From: Hallerella sp964501065
Lineage (GTDB): Bacteria; Fibrobacterota; Fibrobacteria; Fibrobacterales; Fibrobacteraceae
Assembly: GCA_964501065.1 (NCBI GenBank)
Contig: CAZCRF010000001.1
Location: forward strand, 62,001-126,000
DNA length: 64,000 bases
Direction: 5' to 3'
Of the stretch, positions 49,405 through 58,454 are shown piece after piece; the first letter of the stretch is position 1, and every line of letters begins with the position of its first letter. Under the pieces are notes generated by a model. It was not told where the DNA came from, did no database searches, and was given only the letters and a program-made list of their open reading frames with translations. The position numbers were made by a program, and so were the translations under genes.

Positions 49405-51682
49405 CAAGAGCGGAATCGGGATTTTTGTCTGGGCGGCGTTGCACGTCGCTTTGTACGTCGCCGTCGTGATGGCTTATCCGTGGCGCATTGACCAAAGTCT
49501 GTATTCCATTGTTCCCGACTCGGAGACGACGAAGGAAATTCAAGAAGCGGATGCGAAATTGTCTGCGCGGACGGCTTCACACATCGCCCTTTTTGTCGGG
49601 GATTCGAATTTTTCCGTAGCCGCGAATGCCGCAAGCGGACTAGGCGAATGGCTTGAAAATAGCGGTCGGGTGAAATCCGCCGATTGGAGAATCCCGGAGG
49701 TTTCCGTGAAGGGAATTTCCGAATTCGCCTTTGAAAATCGCCGCTATCTGCAAGATGCCGAACTTTTGGAAAAAGACGATTCCACGGTGGCGGGCCTCTT
49801 GTTCGACAAGGCGATTTCCCGCGTTTACGGCGCGTTCCCGTTGAGCGACCTTTCCCACTTGGAGGAAGACCCGTATCTGCTTTCGGCAAATGCGGAAGAG
49901 AAGCTCTTGTCTTTGCTGGCTTCCGTTTCCGGAAGACTTTCGGCGAAAGACGGGTTTTTGACTGTCGCGGATTCCGGGAGAGTTTACGTTTTGATCCAAG
50001 CGGAGCTTGCGGATTCCGTTTCGTCGTTTGCTTCGGAAGGGCACGTCTTGGCCGATTTGGATGCGAAAATAGATTCTCTGAAAAAAGAACATCCCGGACT
50101 GCAAATCGAAAAGTCCGGAGTCCCGTTCCACAGCTATTCGAGTTCCAAGGAAGCGAAGTGGGAAGTCGCGTGGATTTCGGGAGTGTCTGTCGTTTTCGTC
50201 TTGCTGTTGCTGCTCGCCGCATTCCGTTCGACTGTCCCCATTTGGGCGACTCTCGCCTCCATCTTCATCGCCATTCTCTCTGCCGTCGGGGCGACTCTCG
50301 CCGTGTTCCGCGAAATCCATATCTTCACTTTTGTCTTTGGCGCAAGCATCATCGGAGTGAGCATTGACTACGCTCTGCACCGCTTTGCGGAAAGGGAATT
50401 TCCCTTGAAGGGCGTCCTCTTGGGGTTTGCGACGACGGAATTGAGTTACATCGCGCTCACGATTGTCGATTTCCCGGTTTTGCGGCAAATGGCGTTCTTT
50501 TCGATGGTCGGGCTTTTGAGCGCACTCCTTTCCGTCTTGCTCGTCTTTCCGAAAATTTCAGCCCGGTTTGAAATTTGCGCCCACTACCCTTCCGGAATCA
50601 TGCAGGCGATTCTCTCCGCTTATTCCAAGGCGGAACGGATTCCGCGCATCGCCAGATATGTCATCTACGTATTTGCCGCAGCGGCGTTGATTCCGGGATT
50701 TTCCAAGTTGCAAATTCAAACGGATCTCAAAGCCCTTTACAAACCCACGGCGGAGTTGGCTGCGTCGGAAGCCAAAGCAGCCAAGTGGATGCGCTCCGGG
50801 TTCTCGCCTTCTTATTTCATCGTGGCCGGAAGTTCCGAAGAACAAGTCCTGGAACGGGAGGAATCCTTGGCGAAGAAACTCCGCGCGGCGCAAAAAGATT
50901 CTTTGTTCAAGGGACTCTTGGCCGTTTCGGAAATTCGGCATTCCCAAAAGTACCGCGAAGAGATGGATTCTCTTCTTTCGAAAGCTCTTCCCATCCGACA
51001 GGAGGAACTTTGCCGATTGCTGAAGGTGAAGTGTCCGAAGTCGGATGATTTGGGATTGGAAGGGACGCGCTTGGCAAAAGGCGAGGATTCCCTTTCGATG
51101 GCGCAAAGGCTTTGGCGAAGCCTTTGGATTGGGAAAATCGGGGATTCTCATTACAGTTCGGTCGTTCCTTTGTACGCATCCGAAGCCTTTGACGTCCGAC
51201 AGTTCGCCGATGCGGAAAACGGAATCTTTGCGGTGAACAAAATGCAAGAGGTCAACGCGGCCCTGACGGAACTTTCCCTGACGGAACTTTCCCTAGTCGC
51301 TTTCGCCTATTTCGCCATGTTCTTCGTCCTTTCTTTCGTCTACACCTGGCGCGATTCTTTGCGGATTGTCCGCGCGCCGATTCTCTCCTGCCTTTTCACT
51401 CTTTCCGTTTTCGGTTATGCGGGAATCCCCGTGAACTTTTTTGCCATCACGGGCTTGATTCTCGTCTTGGGAATTGGAATCGATTACGCTCTCTTTTTCA
51501 AGGATTCGCGGAACCATGCGGACGAAACGGCCTTTGTCGTTTTGCTTTCCGCCTTGACTACGCTCGCTTCTTTCGGGACTCTTGCCCTTAGCCACTTCGT
51601 TCCCGTTTCCGTTTTCGGCTTGTCGGTTTTGCTCGGAATTTCCGCTTGTTTCCTGCTCTCTCCGTTTACGCGGGATTCGTAA
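49379..51682 (+). CDS. MMPL/RND-type exporter of the polyene operon
   Basis: The 767-residue product has two halves, each with one leading helix, a periplasmic domain and a five-helix bundle, the MmpL layout. GASIIGVSIDYALHRFAERE and LVLGIGIDYALFFKDSRNH are the paired motifs of the two halves, with the acidic residue that carries protons. It would move the polyene lipid from the inner membrane to the LolA-like carrier. Its stop overlaps the next start (TAATG). Confidence 0.92.
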   Translation: MNLDRKENSKSGIGIFVWAALHVALYVAVVMAYPWRIDQSLYSIVPDSETTKEIQEADAKLSARTASHIALFVGDSNFSVAANAASGLGEWLENSGRVKSADWRIPEVSVKGISEFAFENRRYLQDAELLEKDDSTVAGLLFDKAISRVYGAFPLSDLSHLEEDPYLLSANAEEKLLSLLASVSGRLSAKDGFLTVADSGRVYVLIQAELADSVSSFASEGHVLADLDAKIDSLKKEHPGLQIEKSGVPFHSYSSSKEAKWEVAWISGVSVVFVLLLLLAAFRSTVPIWATLASIFIAILSAVGATLAVFREIHIFTFVFGASIIGVSIDYALHRFAEREFPLKGVLLGFATTELSYIALTIVDFPVLRQMAFFSMVGLLSALLSVLLVFPKISARFEICAHYPSGIMQAILSAYSKAERIPRIARYVIYVFAAAALIPGFSKLQIQTDLKALYKPTAELAASEAKAAKWMRSGFSPSYFIVAGSSEEQVLEREESLAKKLRAAQKDSLFKGLLAVSEIRHSQKYREEMDSLLSKALPIRQEELCRLLKVKCPKSDDLGLEGTRLAKGEDSLSMAQRLWRSLWIGKIGDSHYSSVVPLYASEAFDVRQFADAENGIFAVNKMQEVNAALTELSLTELSLVAFAYFAMFFVLSFVYTWRDSLRIVRAPILSCLFTLSVFGYAGIPVNFFAITGLILVLGIGIDYALFFKDSRNHADETAFVVLLSALTTLASFGTLALSHFVPVSVFGLSVLLGISACFLLSPFTRDS

Positions 51683-52293
51683 TGTTTATCTTTGGGAAAA
51701 TGCAAGAATCTCTTTGTCGAATGATGGGAGCGTCCCTTGCTGTTTTGGGATTGCTGTTGATTTCGTCTTGCGCGACGCATTCCGCGTCGTCGGGAAATTT
51801 GGCGCGCGTCTATTATTCCGACTCCCGCTATGTCCACTTGCTTTCTCCCGAATCCTTTCAAAATTCCGTCGAAGAAAAACAGCACATCGCCGCCACTTAC
51901 GGGGAAAGAAAGTTCTCTGCGGAATCCTGGATGCTCTTGAACGACTCCCTTGTGCACCTTATGGTCTTCAGTCCCGTAGGCAGCGTCATTGCGGAGGTCG
52001 TTTATACGGAAGATTCCCTTTTTATGGAGAGCCGTTGGATGGATGCGCAAAAGGTGAAGCCCGAATACGTCGTCGCCGACATCCAGTTCTGCTATTACCC
52101 GGCGAATGCGTTGAAGGAAAATTTCCGTGCCGCGGGGCTTGAATTTGACGAATCGGCGGAGGGGAATGCCACCGTGCGCACCCTCTCGGAAAACGGGGAG
52201 TTGCTGATGAAAATGGAGAGATTGGACGGAGTGCTGTCTCTTGAAAATTTCCTTCGGCATTACAGTTACAGGATGGAGTCGGAGAAAAAATGA
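51682..52293 (+). CDS. DUF3261-like outer-membrane lipoprotein of the polyene operon
   Basis: The product has a lipoprotein signal with lipobox LISSC near residue 30; a later ATG at 51700 or beyond would give a shorter, more usual signal. The mature part (about 170 residues) is rich in beta strands and matches the position of the DUF3261 protein next to MMPL genes in aryl-polyene clusters. It is LolB-like in likely role, placing the product in the outer membrane. The family call rests partly on the neighbours. Confidence 0.72.
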   Translation: MFIFGKMQESLCRMMGASLAVLGLLLISSCATHSASSGNLARVYYSDSRYVHLLSPESFQNSVEEKQHIAATYGERKFSAESWMLLNDSLVHLMVFSPVGSVIAEVVYTEDSLFMESRWMDAQKVKPEYVVADIQFCYYPANALKENFRAAGLEFDESAEGNATVRTLSENGELLMKMERLDGVLSLENFLRHYSYRMESEKK

Positions 52294-53471
52294 AAGAGCC
52301 GCTATACATCCACGATTTTGCAATCAGCTGCGCCCTGGGCGAGGACAAGGTCTCTGTGTGGAACGCTTTGGCGAACGGTGTTCGTCCGCAGTTCGCCCTC
52401 AAGGATTTCAGGGGAAAGGAACGCCTTGTCGCGGAGATTCCGGAGAACTCCCTGCCGCACGTGAATCCGCCCTATGAAAATCACGTCAACCGGTTGTCTG
52501 AAAAAGTTCTCCGCCAAATGGACGCCTCCGTCTCCGCCGCCGTTGAAAGATGGGGCGCGAATCGCATCGGAGTCTTCGTCGGGACTAGCGACAACGGGGC
52601 GGAAGCTTCTTTGGCCGCCCTCGATGAATTTCGGGAAAATGGGAAGTTCCCGCGGGACTATGTGTTGAAAATGCAACAGGCGGATTTCGCAGCGGAATTT
52701 GTCGCCCAAAGATTTTGCTTGAAAGGCCCAGTCTTCACCCATTCGTCTGCCTGCGCTTCGAGCGCGAGCGCGTTCGCTTCGGCAAGGGATTGGTTGTATG
52801 CCGGATTCTGCGACGCGGCGATTGTCGGCGGGGTCGATGTGGCGTCGGAAACGGTCGTGCTGGGCTTCGATTCCCTCGAAGCCGTTTCGCTCAAACCGAC
52901 GGTTCCCTTCAGCAAGAATCGCTCCGGTTTGAACATCGGCGACGGGGCTGCGTATTTTCTCGTTTCCAAGGAACCGTTGTCGGCGAAGTGGATGGTGAGC
53001 GGCATCGGGGAAAGTGCCGACGCTTCCCATGCGACAGCCCCCCGGCCAGACGGCTTCGGCGCGATTCTTTCAATGGAAAGGGCTTTGCATGATGCGGGGA
53101 TTTTGGCCGCTGACGTGGATTACGTCAATTTGCACGGGACGGGCACGCGCCTGAACGATGCGATGGAAAGCGTCGCCGTGCACGATGTCTTCGGGGATTT
53201 CGTCTTTTGCAGTTCGACAAAGGGGTTGACCGGGCACACTCTGGGCGCTTCCGGGGCTTTGGAAGCCGCGTTCTGCGCACTGACCCTTTCCGAGGCCAAT
53301 GTCGAAAGGAGATTGCCCGTGCACTGTTTTGACGGCGAACGGGACCTTTCGATTCCGCAAATCCGGCTGGTCGCCGCAGGGGACGGGAAAGAATCCCTTC
53401 GCCGGTGCATGAGCAATTCGTTCGGGTTCGGCGGTTGCAACGTTTCCCTGGTAATTGAAATGGTTGGATGA
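52290..53471 (+). CDS. apeO: Beta-ketoacyl synthase (chain elongation) of the polyene operon
   Basis: The 393-residue product has a full KS triad: C155 in SSACASSASA, H282 in NLHGTGT and H316 in LTGHTLGASG. It would extend the chain by two carbons per cycle. In Xenorhabdus the elongating KS pairs with a second, chain-length-factor-like KS; no such partner is in this window. It overlaps its neighbours by four bases at both ends. Confidence 0.9.
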   Translation: MKEPLYIHDFAISCALGEDKVSVWNALANGVRPQFALKDFRGKERLVAEIPENSLPHVNPPYENHVNRLSEKVLRQMDASVSAAVERWGANRIGVFVGTSDNGAEASLAALDEFRENGKFPRDYVLKMQQADFAAEFVAQRFCLKGPVFTHSSACASSASAFASARDWLYAGFCDAAIVGGVDVASETVVLGFDSLEAVSLKPTVPFSKNRSGLNIGDGAAYFLVSKEPLSAKWMVSGIGESADASHATAPRPDGFGAILSMERALHDAGILAADVDYVNLHGTGTRLNDAMESVAVHDVFGDFVFCSSTKGLTGHTLGASGALEAAFCALTLSEANVERRLPVHCFDGERDLSIPQIRLVAAGDGKESLRRCMSNSFGFGGCNVSLVIEMVG

Positions 53472-53935
53472 TGACGTTGTACGATAGCCGTGAAAAACTT
53501 TCGGAACTTGTCCCGCACAAGGGGAAGATGCTTCTGCTCGACAGAATCGTTTTCGTGGATTTGCCGCAGCTGCAAATCGAGACGGAGGTGGATGTCCGAA
53601 AACAGAGCCTGTTTTACGAGGAATCCCTGAAAGGAGTCCCCTGTTGGATTGGCTTTGAATACATGGCCCAGAGCATTTCATGCCTTTCCGGGATTTTGGC
53701 AAGGCAAGAAAATTTGCCGGCGAAGATGGGGTTCATTCTGAGCGTGAATGATTTTCGCGCCAAGGAAAATGTTTTCCCGGAAGGATGCACGGTGCATGTC
53801 CGGGCGAAGCAATCCCTTCGAATGGAAACGACAATGACCTTTGATGGGAGCATTTTCATCGAAGGTGTTCAAATGGCGACGGCCACCATCTATGCCGTCG
53901 AATCGGACAATCCCAAAGAAACGCTAGGAGTGTAA
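53468..53935 (+). CDS. apeP: Hotdog dehydratase of the polyene operon (ApeP-type)
   Basis: The 155-residue product matches FabA/FabZ-like dehydratases: VPHKGKMLLLDRIV near residue 16 and CWIGFEYMAQSISC near 60. In known clusters ApeP forms a heterodimer with ApeI, which is here the C-terminal domain of the ligase fusion. Together they would dehydrate the beta-hydroxyacyl-ACP to leave the conjugated double bond. The ketoreductase gene follows after two bases. Confidence 0.88.
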   Translation: MMTLYDSREKLSELVPHKGKMLLLDRIVFVDLPQLQIETEVDVRKQSLFYEESLKGVPCWIGFEYMAQSISCLSGILARQENLPAKMGFILSVNDFRAKENVFPEGCTVHVRAKQSLRMETTMTFDGSIFIEGVQMATATIYAVESDNPKETLGV

Positions 53936-53937
53936 AT

Positions 53938-54657
53938 ATGGAAGAACGAAAAAGAGTCTTGGTGACGGGAGCTAGCGGCGGAATCGGTCTCGCCATCGCC
54001 AAAGAGCTGCTTTCCGCAGGATATGCCGTCTCCGCGCATTATCATCGCCACGCGGATTCCCTGTCCGCCTTGGAACGGGATTTCGGCGGTCAAATGGAAT
54101 GCCTGCAATTCGATGTCGGGGATCGTAAAAACTGCAAGGATGTCTTGGAAAGGAACGTCGCGGAAAAGGGTTCCTTTTACGGAGTGGTGCTTTCTTCCGG
54201 CATTTGCCGGGATACGGCGTTCCCCGCCATGACGGACTCCGAGTGGGACGACGTCATTGACGTGAATTTGAATGGATTCTACAATGTGCTTCGTCCGGTC
54301 GTCTTGGATATGTGCCGAAAAAGAAAGGGCCGCATCGTGACGATTGCTTCAGTCTCCGGCATCATCGGAAATCGCGGACAGGTCAACTACAGCGCAAGCA
54401 AGGGCGGCATCATCGCGGCGAGCAAGGCCTTGGCCGTGGAACTTGCCGGCAGGAACATCACGGTGAACAGCGTCGCCCCGGGGGTCATTGAAACGGAAAT
54501 GATTAAAGACGCCCCGTTGGACATGATTTTGCCGGCTGTCCCCATGCGTCGAGTCGGGAAGCCCGAAGAAGTCGCGGCGACGGTCGCGTTCCTGCTTTCG
54601 GATGGCGCTGGTTACATCACGCGGCAGGTCATTTCCGTCAACGGAGGTCTCGCATGA
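53938..54657 (+). CDS. apeQ: Beta-ketoacyl-ACP reductase (FabG-like) of the polyene operon
   Basis: A short-chain dehydrogenase with the cofactor motif TGASGGIG at residue 11, catalytic Ser in ASVSGIIG and YxxxK in VNYSASKGG. The 239-residue length is typical. It reduces the beta-keto group in each elongation cycle. Its stop overlaps the next gene start by four bases. Confidence 0.93.
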   Translation: MEERKRVLVTGASGGIGLAIAKELLSAGYAVSAHYHRHADSLSALERDFGGQMECLQFDVGDRKNCKDVLERNVAEKGSFYGVVLSSGICRDTAFPAMTDSEWDDVIDVNLNGFYNVLRPVVLDMCRKRKGRIVTIASVSGIIGNRGQVNYSASKGGIIAASKALAVELAGRNITVNSVAPGVIETEMIKDAPLDMILPAVPMRRVGKPEEVAATVAFLLSDGAGYITRQVISVNGGLA

Positions 54658-55880
54658 AGCGTCGTGTCGTCGTCACCGGGGGGGCGAGCATTTCGCCACT
54701 CGGCATGGAAGAGGATGAAATCTTTGAAAATCTCCATGCCTTGAAGAACAAGGTCGTCCGCATGCCGGAATGGGAAAAGTTCAAGCAGATGAACACGCGC
54801 CTTGCCGCCCCCATCCTCTTTGAACTCCCGGAATATCCGAGGAAGAAAATGCGCGGAATGGGGCGCGTCGCACACATCGCTTACGCTTCGGCGGAAAAGG
54901 CCCTTTTGAAATCCGGCTACGAACTTTTAGATCCTGAACTCAAATCGGGGCGTGTCGGGGTCGCTTACGGTTCTTCCTCGGGGAATCTTGACGCCACCCA
55001 GGAATTCTTGTCCATGATAGGCGGGAACGATTCTTCGAAAATCACGGCGACGTCTTACATCCGCTGCATGCCGCAGACTTGCGCCGTGAACATCAGTGTA
55101 CTGCTCGGTCTGACGGGAAGGCTCATCACGACGAATACCGCTTGCACGGCGGGAAGTCTTTCCATCGGATACGCCTACGAGTCCATTCTCCACGGAGAAC
55201 AGGACGTGATGATTGCCGGCGGCGCGGAAGAATTGAACCCAATCGGGTCTGCGACTTTTGACACGCTTTTTGCGACGAGCGTCAAGAACGACACTCCCGA
55301 ACTCACGCCGGCCCCTTACGACCGCGACAGGGACGGGCTTGTGATTGGCGAGGGCGCGGGAACGCTCATCCTCGAAGAATATGAACACGCCAAGGCTCGC
55401 GGCGCGAAAATTTACGCAGAGGTGGTGGGGTTCGGCACCAATACGGATGGCGACCATTTGACGCAGCCCAAAAAGGAGACGATGCAGAGAGCCTTGGAAT
55501 TGGCTCTGAATCATGCGGGGATAGGCCCTGGACAAATCGGCTACGTCAGCGGACACGGCACGGCGACAAGGCAGGGCGACACGGCGGAGACGTTGGCGAC
55601 TTTTGGAGCTTTGAAGGGCAGGGAAGTCCCCATCAGCAGCGTCAAGAGTTACGTAGGACACACTTTGGGCGCGTGCGGCGGCATCGAAGCCTGGCTCTCC
55701 ATCTTGATGATGAACCGCAAATGGTTTCACCCGAACTTGAATTTGAAAAATGTGGACCCGAATTGCGCGCCTCTCGATTACATCACGGGCGGCGGCCGTG
55801 AATTGGATGTCGAGTATTTGATGTCGAACAATTTCGCATTCGGCGGCATCAACACGTCGCTGATTTTCAAACGGGTTTGA
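54654..55880 (+). CDS. apeR: Second beta-ketoacyl synthase of the polyene operon
   Basis: The 408-residue FabF-like KS has C164 in TNTACTAGSL, HGTATRQGD and SYVGHTLGACGG, a complete triad. In described clusters the last KS is a homodimer of separate role, perhaps early condensation. It is the last gene of the operon and converges with the cysteine-repeat gene after 36 bases, with no terminator visible between. Confidence 0.9.
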   Translation: MKRRVVVTGGASISPLGMEEDEIFENLHALKNKVVRMPEWEKFKQMNTRLAAPILFELPEYPRKKMRGMGRVAHIAYASAEKALLKSGYELLDPELKSGRVGVAYGSSSGNLDATQEFLSMIGGNDSSKITATSYIRCMPQTCAVNISVLLGLTGRLITTNTACTAGSLSIGYAYESILHGEQDVMIAGGAEELNPIGSATFDTLFATSVKNDTPELTPAPYDRDRDGLVIGEGAGTLILEEYEHAKARGAKIYAEVVGFGTNTDGDHLTQPKKETMQRALELALNHAGIGPGQIGYVSGHGTATRQGDTAETLATFGALKGREVPISSVKSYVGHTLGACGGIEAWLSILMMNRKWFHPNLNLKNVDPNCAPLDYITGGGRELDVEYLMSNNFAFGGINTSLIFKRV

Positions 55881-55916
55881 TCCTTTGGCCGCTCGGGAAG
55901 GTTTCCGCTTCGGCGG

Positions 55917-56714
55917 TCAGTCTTCTTTGCATTTGTCGGATATTTTCGCCCCGTAGCTTTCGATGAAAGTCGAATCGTTCATGACGCGGCGGAGGAACTG
56001 TTCCAAGGTGAAATTCGCCTTGATGTCCTTGACCAGGCATTCGCAAGTCTTTTGGGGCGCGGCCTTTTGGCAAGAGTCCACCAGGAATCCTTCCATTTCC
56101 GGAGTGAACGTCTTGGGGAGGCACGGCAAGAAAAGCTCCAGTGCAATGGAGTCGTTCACATTCCCGTCGTCGTCCATCATTTCGAGAATCTTTTCGATTC
56201 CGTTTTCGGAAGCGAGCTTTTTGTAGGCGCACTCGCAACTTCTTTGCGTTTGCCTTTTGCCGAAATACGGAGAGAATTCGACGGTGCATTCCGCGAGGAA
56301 AACCTCCCGGTATTCGGGGGAGTCGAAAAGGGCCCCGGCCATTTCCTTTGCAAAGGATTCGTCAAGCCCCAAAGCGGAAAGCCCTTCCGAGGTCGACCTG
56401 GAATTTTGCAAGTCCCCCTCTGCGGCGACGGTTCCGAGGGACGCTCCGGAATGCACTTTTGCGTTGCATTCCTCCGAGGCTTTTTTCACGAATTCCGTGT
56501 ACCCCAAGTCCGAATGCCCTCGGCGCATTTTGAGCTCGATGGCGTCGATCTGCTTTTGGGAGTATTTCTTTTCCACTTTTCCGAAGACGCAAGAGCAGAA
56601 TGCTTCCGATGCACCGCCGTCTTGGCAGCTCCACATGAAGTTGTCGCGGACGTCTTTCGAAAGGGTCGCCCAAATTCCGGCAGCCAAGAAGAGCACTGTG
56701 AAAATGGATTTCAT
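55917..56714 (-). CDS. Secreted protein with three four-cysteine repeats
   Basis: The 265-residue product has an N-terminal signal or anchor (1-19) and three repeats with the same cysteine pattern C-x(8-16)-C-x-C-x(35-40)-C: C30/40/42/83, C143/160/162/198 and C215/224/226/262. All twelve cysteines fall in the repeats. The repeats are helical by appearance and share words such as CECxxK. No known family is recognised; export would allow two disulfides per repeat. Metal binding is also possible. Confidence 0.7.
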   Translation of the reverse strand: MKSIFTVLFLAAGIWATLSKDVRDNFMWSCQDGGASEAFCSCVFGKVEKKYSQKQIDAIELKMRRGHSDLGYTEFVKKASEECNAKVHSGASLGTVAAEGDLQNSRSTSEGLSALGLDESFAKEMAGALFDSPEYREVFLAECTVEFSPYFGKRQTQRSCECAYKKLASENGIEKILEMMDDDGNVNDSIALELFLPCLPKTFTPEMEGFLVDSCQKAAPQKTCECLVKDIKANFTLEQFLRRVMNDSTFIESYGAKISDKCKED

Positions 56715-56779
56715 CTGTCGCCTGCATTTTTATGAACATCCCTAATATATTAAACGTCGGGGAATTTCCGGCAATTTTC

Positions 56780-56787
56780 TATTTTAA
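56780..56787 (+). promoter_or_regulatory. TATTTTAA box directly before the thioesterase gene
   Basis: TATTTTAA is followed by CCCT and ATG with no Shine-Dalgarno sequence, the same layout as before ispF. Confidence 0.45.
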
Positions 56788-56791
56788 CCCT

Positions 56792-57559
56792 ATGCCTGCA
56801 AACGAAAATTTCCCCCGTTGGTACGAAGAAGACGGATTCACGTTCCATGTGAGCCTTCGCATTCCTTATTCGGCGTGCGGACCGGACGGGTCTTTGGGGC
56901 TTTTCGATTTTTTGCGGATGACGACGGACTACTCTTCCGAAGACATTCGCCTGCGCGGCTCCTCCATGTCCTTTTTGAAAACGCAGAACATCGCGCGGAT
57001 TGTCGCCAGGTCCTCTTTCCATTTTTATCGGATGCCGAAAATCGACGAGAGGGTGGAATTCGTCACGGTGGAGGGGAGGCCCGACGCGCTCCAATTCCCG
57101 AGGAATTACACGCTCCTGTCCGAAGACGGCCAAGTTCTGGTTTCCGGCACTTCCAAATGGATGCTCACCGCCTACGACACGCGCAAAATCCTTCCGACAA
57201 AGGCCATCTTGCCTTTCCGCAAAACGAACGGCCGCGTCATCGTCGCCCCGGACTGCCTCCCCTGCGGGAAAATCCCCGTCCCCGAAAACCGTCAAAAGAT
57301 TGGCGAAGAAGTCGTCGGCAATTTTCACTTGGACGGGAACGGTCACATGGGGAATTCCTTCTACGCGGCTTTCATCGCAAACGCTCTCCCCGCGAAATGG
57401 TCCGGCCGCAAAATAATTGATTTCCGAATCAATTATTCAAAGGAAGCGCTGGTCGGGGAAGTCCTGGAACTTTACCTGTCGGAAATGGCGGAAAATCGGG
57501 TGGTGGTCGTCGGGGAAAAGGCGGACGGAATCTCCTTTACGGGCGAACTGTCGTTTTAG
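56792..57559 (+). CDS. Acyl-ACP thioesterase (FatA/FatB-like)
   Basis: The 255-residue product is a double-hotdog acyl-ACP thioesterase by pattern: FTFHVSLRIPYSACGPDG, SSMSFLKTQNIARIV and, in the second half, GNFHLDGNGHMGNSFYAAF with the Asn/His catalytic region. It would free fatty acids from ACP. The start at ATG 56792 is chosen because an earlier in-frame ATG runs through the promoter box. It is not part of the polyene operon (separate promoter). Confidence 0.85.
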   Translation: MPANENFPRWYEEDGFTFHVSLRIPYSACGPDGSLGLFDFLRMTTDYSSEDIRLRGSSMSFLKTQNIARIVARSSFHFYRMPKIDERVEFVTVEGRPDALQFPRNYTLLSEDGQVLVSGTSKWMLTAYDTRKILPTKAILPFRKTNGRVIVAPDCLPCGKIPVPENRQKIGEEVVGNFHLDGNGHMGNSFYAAFIANALPAKWSGRKIIDFRINYSKEALVGEVLELYLSEMAENRVVVVGEKADGISFTGELSF

Positions 57560-57611
57560 CTTCTCCGTTTCCCCATAATTTCTATTTTAATTCCATATAG
57601 GAGTTTTTCGA

Positions 57612-58436
57612 ATGGAATTGAATAAAGACATCGCCGACATTTCCGCCGCCGAGGCGGAGAACTTCAAAGGCAAGCGGATTCTCATCTGCTACCACGATTA
57701 CAACATCAAGAACTTCGAAAAGGCGCGCGCGCAAATCGACAAGATTTCGGAAGTCGCCGGCGCGCCCATCTCCGTCGCGGTCGTTCCGACGGTCGGGGCT
57801 GCCCCCGAAGAAGAACGGGAAAACTTCTGCAATTCCATCGCAAAGCTCAAGGCGGACGGTTTCGAACTTCTCCTCCACGGGGCGAGGCACTTCGCGAACC
57901 TGGGCAAGGAGCGTTCCGTCTTCGGGAAAAGCGCGTTGATGCTTTCCGGGAACGTGGCGGAGTTCGCCGGACTTTCGGAGGAGGAGTCGCAGGCCTTGTT
58001 GGACAGGTCTTGCGCCCTTTGGCGCGCCCTCGGCGAGGAGGAACTTCCCATCGGATTCGTGCCGCCGGCTTGGTATGACAACAACTTTCTCAAGGAGCAG
58101 GTCCTGTCCAAGTTCAAGACGTATGAAGACCGCACCACGATTTTCAAAAAACGCGAAACGTTCGTTTCCCCCGAAGACGAAAATTCCGCGGAGGATGAAA
58201 AGGCGGAAGAACCTTCGGAAAAATTCCTATCCTTCGGCATCAGCTTTGCCGGGCTGCCGAGCATTTCCCTCGGAGTGGCGCAGACGTCCGCCTGCCTCAC
58301 GATCCAAGCGCCGATCGGGACTCCCCGGTTGACTTTCCATTACGGAGACTTCGCCTCCATCGGGGAACATCGCGTCTTGAACCTGGTCCGCTACGCGCTT
58401 TCGAAGCGGGAACTGATTCTTTACCGAGACCTTTAA
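57612..58436 (+). CDS. DUF2334-like polysaccharide deacetylase-fold protein
   Basis: The 274-residue product has NodB-like motifs: ILICYHDYN (Asp of the metal triad), LLLHGARH and GFVPPAW. This is the DUF2334 variant of the carbohydrate esterase 4 fold, whose substrate is often unknown. An acidic insertion lies at about 185-205. A TATTTTAA box (57583-57590) and TAGGAG ribosome site precede it. Confidence 0.75.
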   Translation: MELNKDIADISAAEAENFKGKRILICYHDYNIKNFEKARAQIDKISEVAGAPISVAVVPTVGAAPEEERENFCNSIAKLKADGFELLLHGARHFANLGKERSVFGKSALMLSGNVAEFAGLSEEESQALLDRSCALWRALGEEELPIGFVPPAWYDNNFLKEQVLSKFKTYEDRTTIFKKRETFVSPEDENSAEDEKAEEPSEKFLSFGISFAGLPSISLGVAQTSACLTIQAPIGTPRLTFHYGDFASIGEHRVLNLVRYALSKRELILYRDL

Positions 58437-58454
58437 TTTTCATTCAGGATTGGT

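Noticed and set aside
43880..55880. Possible standard fatty-acid synthesis operon
   Set aside because: The ligase fusion, LolA-like protein, MMPL exporter and lipoprotein are not part of fatty-acid operons; fabF and fabV for that role lie separately at 60146-62605.
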